From NCBI GenBank assembly GCA_964556425.1, contig CAZKWC010000099.1, positions 1 to 7,653 on the forward strand: a stretch of DNA of 7,653 bases. The letters are read 5' to 3'. The translations under genes and the position numbers were made by a program. The notes below the pieces were generated by a model. That model was given only the letters and a program-made list of their open reading frames with translations. It ran no database searches and had not been told where the DNA came from. This document shows, in pieces, positions 6,611 to 7,653 of the stretch (the stretch's first letter is position 1; the number at the start of each line of letters is the position of its first letter). The DNA comes from JALQUL01 sp964556425. Its GTDB lineage: Bacteria; Pseudomonadota; Gammaproteobacteria; Burkholderiales; Burkholderiaceae_C.

Positions 6611-6904
6611 AAAGAACTCGTCCCAATAAGAAATTAGCAAATTTAGTGCAATGAAAATATGAAAAACAACATTCCAATATTGCTTTTCACTTTTTCTTGA
6701 GTAGCATGAAGCCTTGTGGCTACATCACTGTATGCTTAATTATCCCACTTCTTTAGTGGCTTACCTTGGGCCAATAAAAACATCGCCTTGAAATTTACTG
6801 TCCACTTTCTAGGCAAGTGTTAATTACTTAGTTGTTTTGCCTTATAAAATCAAAGTTTTAGCACGCACCTACCATTTATTTTTTACTTTTTAATCTACAA
6901 CTTT
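6611..6904. other. Divergent hemB/cca intergenic region
   Basis: This 294-base AT-rich gap holds the start regions of hemB (leftward) and cca (rightward). No convincing open reading frame, tRNA or terminator is seen. Small inverted repeats are CCACT-TCTTT-AGTGG at 6745-6759 and TAAAA-TCAAAG-TTTTA at 6845-6860. The first lacks a T run in either direction. For hemB no good promoter was found: GATAAT on the minus strand at 6744-6739 lacks a -35 partner. The gap is long enough for a small RNA, but nothing in it shows one. Confidence 0.6.
6820..6848 (+). promoter_or_regulatory. Possible promoter for cca
   Basis: TATAAA (6843-6848, 5 of 6 to the -10 consensus) has TTAATT (6820-6825, 3 of 6) 17 bases upstream. 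Transcription from it would give a leader of about 50 bases before the cca ATG. The -10 is good and the -35 is poor. The 5-base-arm inverted repeat at 6845-6860 overlaps the -10 and the expected start point. Confidence 0.35.
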
Positions 6905-7653
6905 ATGAAAATTTTTTTGGTAGGTGGCGCCCTTAGAGACTATTTACTTCATCGGCCTGTTGCCGATCAAGATTGGGTAGTGGTGGGAGCCCATCCAGAA
7001 CAAATGTTGGCTTTAGGTTTTTTACCTGTTGGTAAAGATTTTCCGGTATTTTTACATCCTCGAACTCATCAAGAATATGCACTTGCCCGCACCGAAAGAA
7101 AAACCGGTAAAGGTTATAAAGGATTTGCCGTTTACAGCAGCCCAGATGTGAGCCTTGAACAAGATTTAGCAAGGCGCGATTTGACTATTAATGCAATGGC
7201 CTTATCAGACGAGTATTTACATTTGCTTGATGAAAATTTTGCTACAACTGATAAGCATACAGCGGCACCAGACAGTTTAAATGCCTCTTTTAACACCCCT
7301 TCCAACCATCAACTTAAAAACCTGGTAGTTTTAAAAGACTATATTGTGGACCCCTTTAACGGCATTGCTGACCTGCAGCATCAAGTCCTGCGCCATGTTG
7401 GGCCTGCCTTTGCAGAAGATCCGGTCAGAATTTTGCGACTTGCTCGTTTTGCGGCCCGTTACACCGATTTTGTTGTAGCACCTGAAACCATGGATCTCAT
7501 GCAAGAGATGGTACACAATGGTGAAGTCAATGCTCTAGTAGCAGAGCGAGTATGGCAAGAGCTGGCCAAGGGTTTAACTCAAGCCAAACCCTCTTTAATG
7601 ATGAAAGTTTTGCATGATTGCGGGGCATTAAAGGTTTTATTAGCACCCTGGGA
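6905..7653 (+). CDS. cca: CCA-adding enzyme (tRNA nucleotidyltransferase), 3' end outside the window
   Basis: The class II polymerase that adds or repairs the CCA end of tRNAs. The frame stays open from ATG 6905 to the window edge: 249 codons plus two bases of an enzyme normally around 410 residues. VGGALRD (6-12) carries the nucleotide-binding GGxxRD motif. DQDWVVVG (21-28) has catalytic Asp21 and Asp23. ARTERKTGKGYKGF (61-74), LARRDLTINAMA (88-99), DPFNGIADL (149-157) and AEDPVRILRLARFAAR (170-185) follow in the order of E. coli Cca. About 48 residues separate the last RRD block from DPFNG, some 30-35 more than I expect, so an insertion is inferred around residues 101-146. No Shine-Dalgarno precedes the ATG, but the protein begins exactly as the family does. 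A C-terminal HD phosphohydrolase domain, if present, would lie beyond the window. Confidence 0.94.
   Translation, partial: MKIFLVGGALRDYLLHRPVADQDWVVVGAHPEQMLALGFLPVGKDFPVFLHPRTHQEYALARTERKTGKGYKGFAVYSSPDVSLEQDLARRDLTINAMALSDEYLHLLDENFATTDKHTAAPDSLNASFNTPSNHQLKNLVVLKDYIVDPFNGIADLQHQVLRHVGPAFAEDPVRILRLARFAARYTDFVVAPETMDLMQEMVHNGEVNALVAERVWQELAKGLTQAKPSLMMKVLHDCGALKVLLAPW

Noticed and set aside
6611..6640. Ten-residue N-terminal extension of hemB from a TTG at 6640
   Set aside because: No Shine-Dalgarno precedes the TTG, and the ATG at 6610 gives the standard HemB N-terminus.
6745..6759. CCACT-TCTTT-AGTGG inverted repeat as a terminator
   Set aside because: The arms are five bases and no T tract follows in either direction.
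6933..7172. 79-residue minus-strand frame at the start of cca
   Set aside because: It is antisense to the catalytic motifs of Cca and has no features of its own.

Overview
This window looks like an ordinary stretch of chromosome from a Gram-negative proteobacterium. It carries LPS inner-core genes (GT9 heptosyltransferase, Kdo transferase), a metal-variant HemB of the Asp-rich, Cys-free type, and a multifunctional-type CCA enzyme. The gene style, and the order phosphomannomutase - heptosyltransferase I - Kdo transferase, resemble low-GC Betaproteobacteria (Burkholderiales). That placement is a judgement from memory, not a database result. G+C looks like roughly 40-45% by eye. There is no transposase, integrase, phage gene, CRISPR array or toxin-antitoxin pair, so this is core rather than accessory DNA.

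Left block (1-1640, all minus strand). Reading leftwards: ogt (O6-alkylguanine repair methyltransferase), then 31 bases later a ten-helix EamA/DMT transporter starting with GTG, then 40 bases later tRNA-Ser(UGA). A strong intrinsic terminator (a 14-pair stem with a GAAA loop and a U run) follows the tRNA. No terminator separates the three genes, so they may share a transcript, although a TACAAT box in front of the tRNA could give it its own promoter.

Middle block (1827-5636, plus strand). manB/algC-type phosphomannomutase/phosphoglucomutase, waaC (TTG start, 24 bases after manB) and waaA (12 bases after waaC, with its Shine-Dalgarno overlapping the waaC stop) form a tight operon. It supplies hexose-1-phosphate and builds the Kdo-heptose inner core of lipopolysaccharide. 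The 186-base divergent gap in front of it (1641-1826) holds two perfect inverted repeats that interlock by three bases beside the ogt ribosome binding site.

Right block. hemB (minus strand; best start ATG at 6610) converges on waaA and overlaps its 3' end by 46 bases. A 294-base AT-rich gap separates hemB from a divergent cca gene, which starts at 6905 and runs off the window. This Cca appears to have an unusually long low-complexity insertion between two conserved catalytic-core motifs.

No previously undescribed system is visible. The points most worth a second look are the interlocked palindromes, the Cca insertion, the waaA/hemB antisense overlap, and the possible mRNA-tRNA cotranscription.
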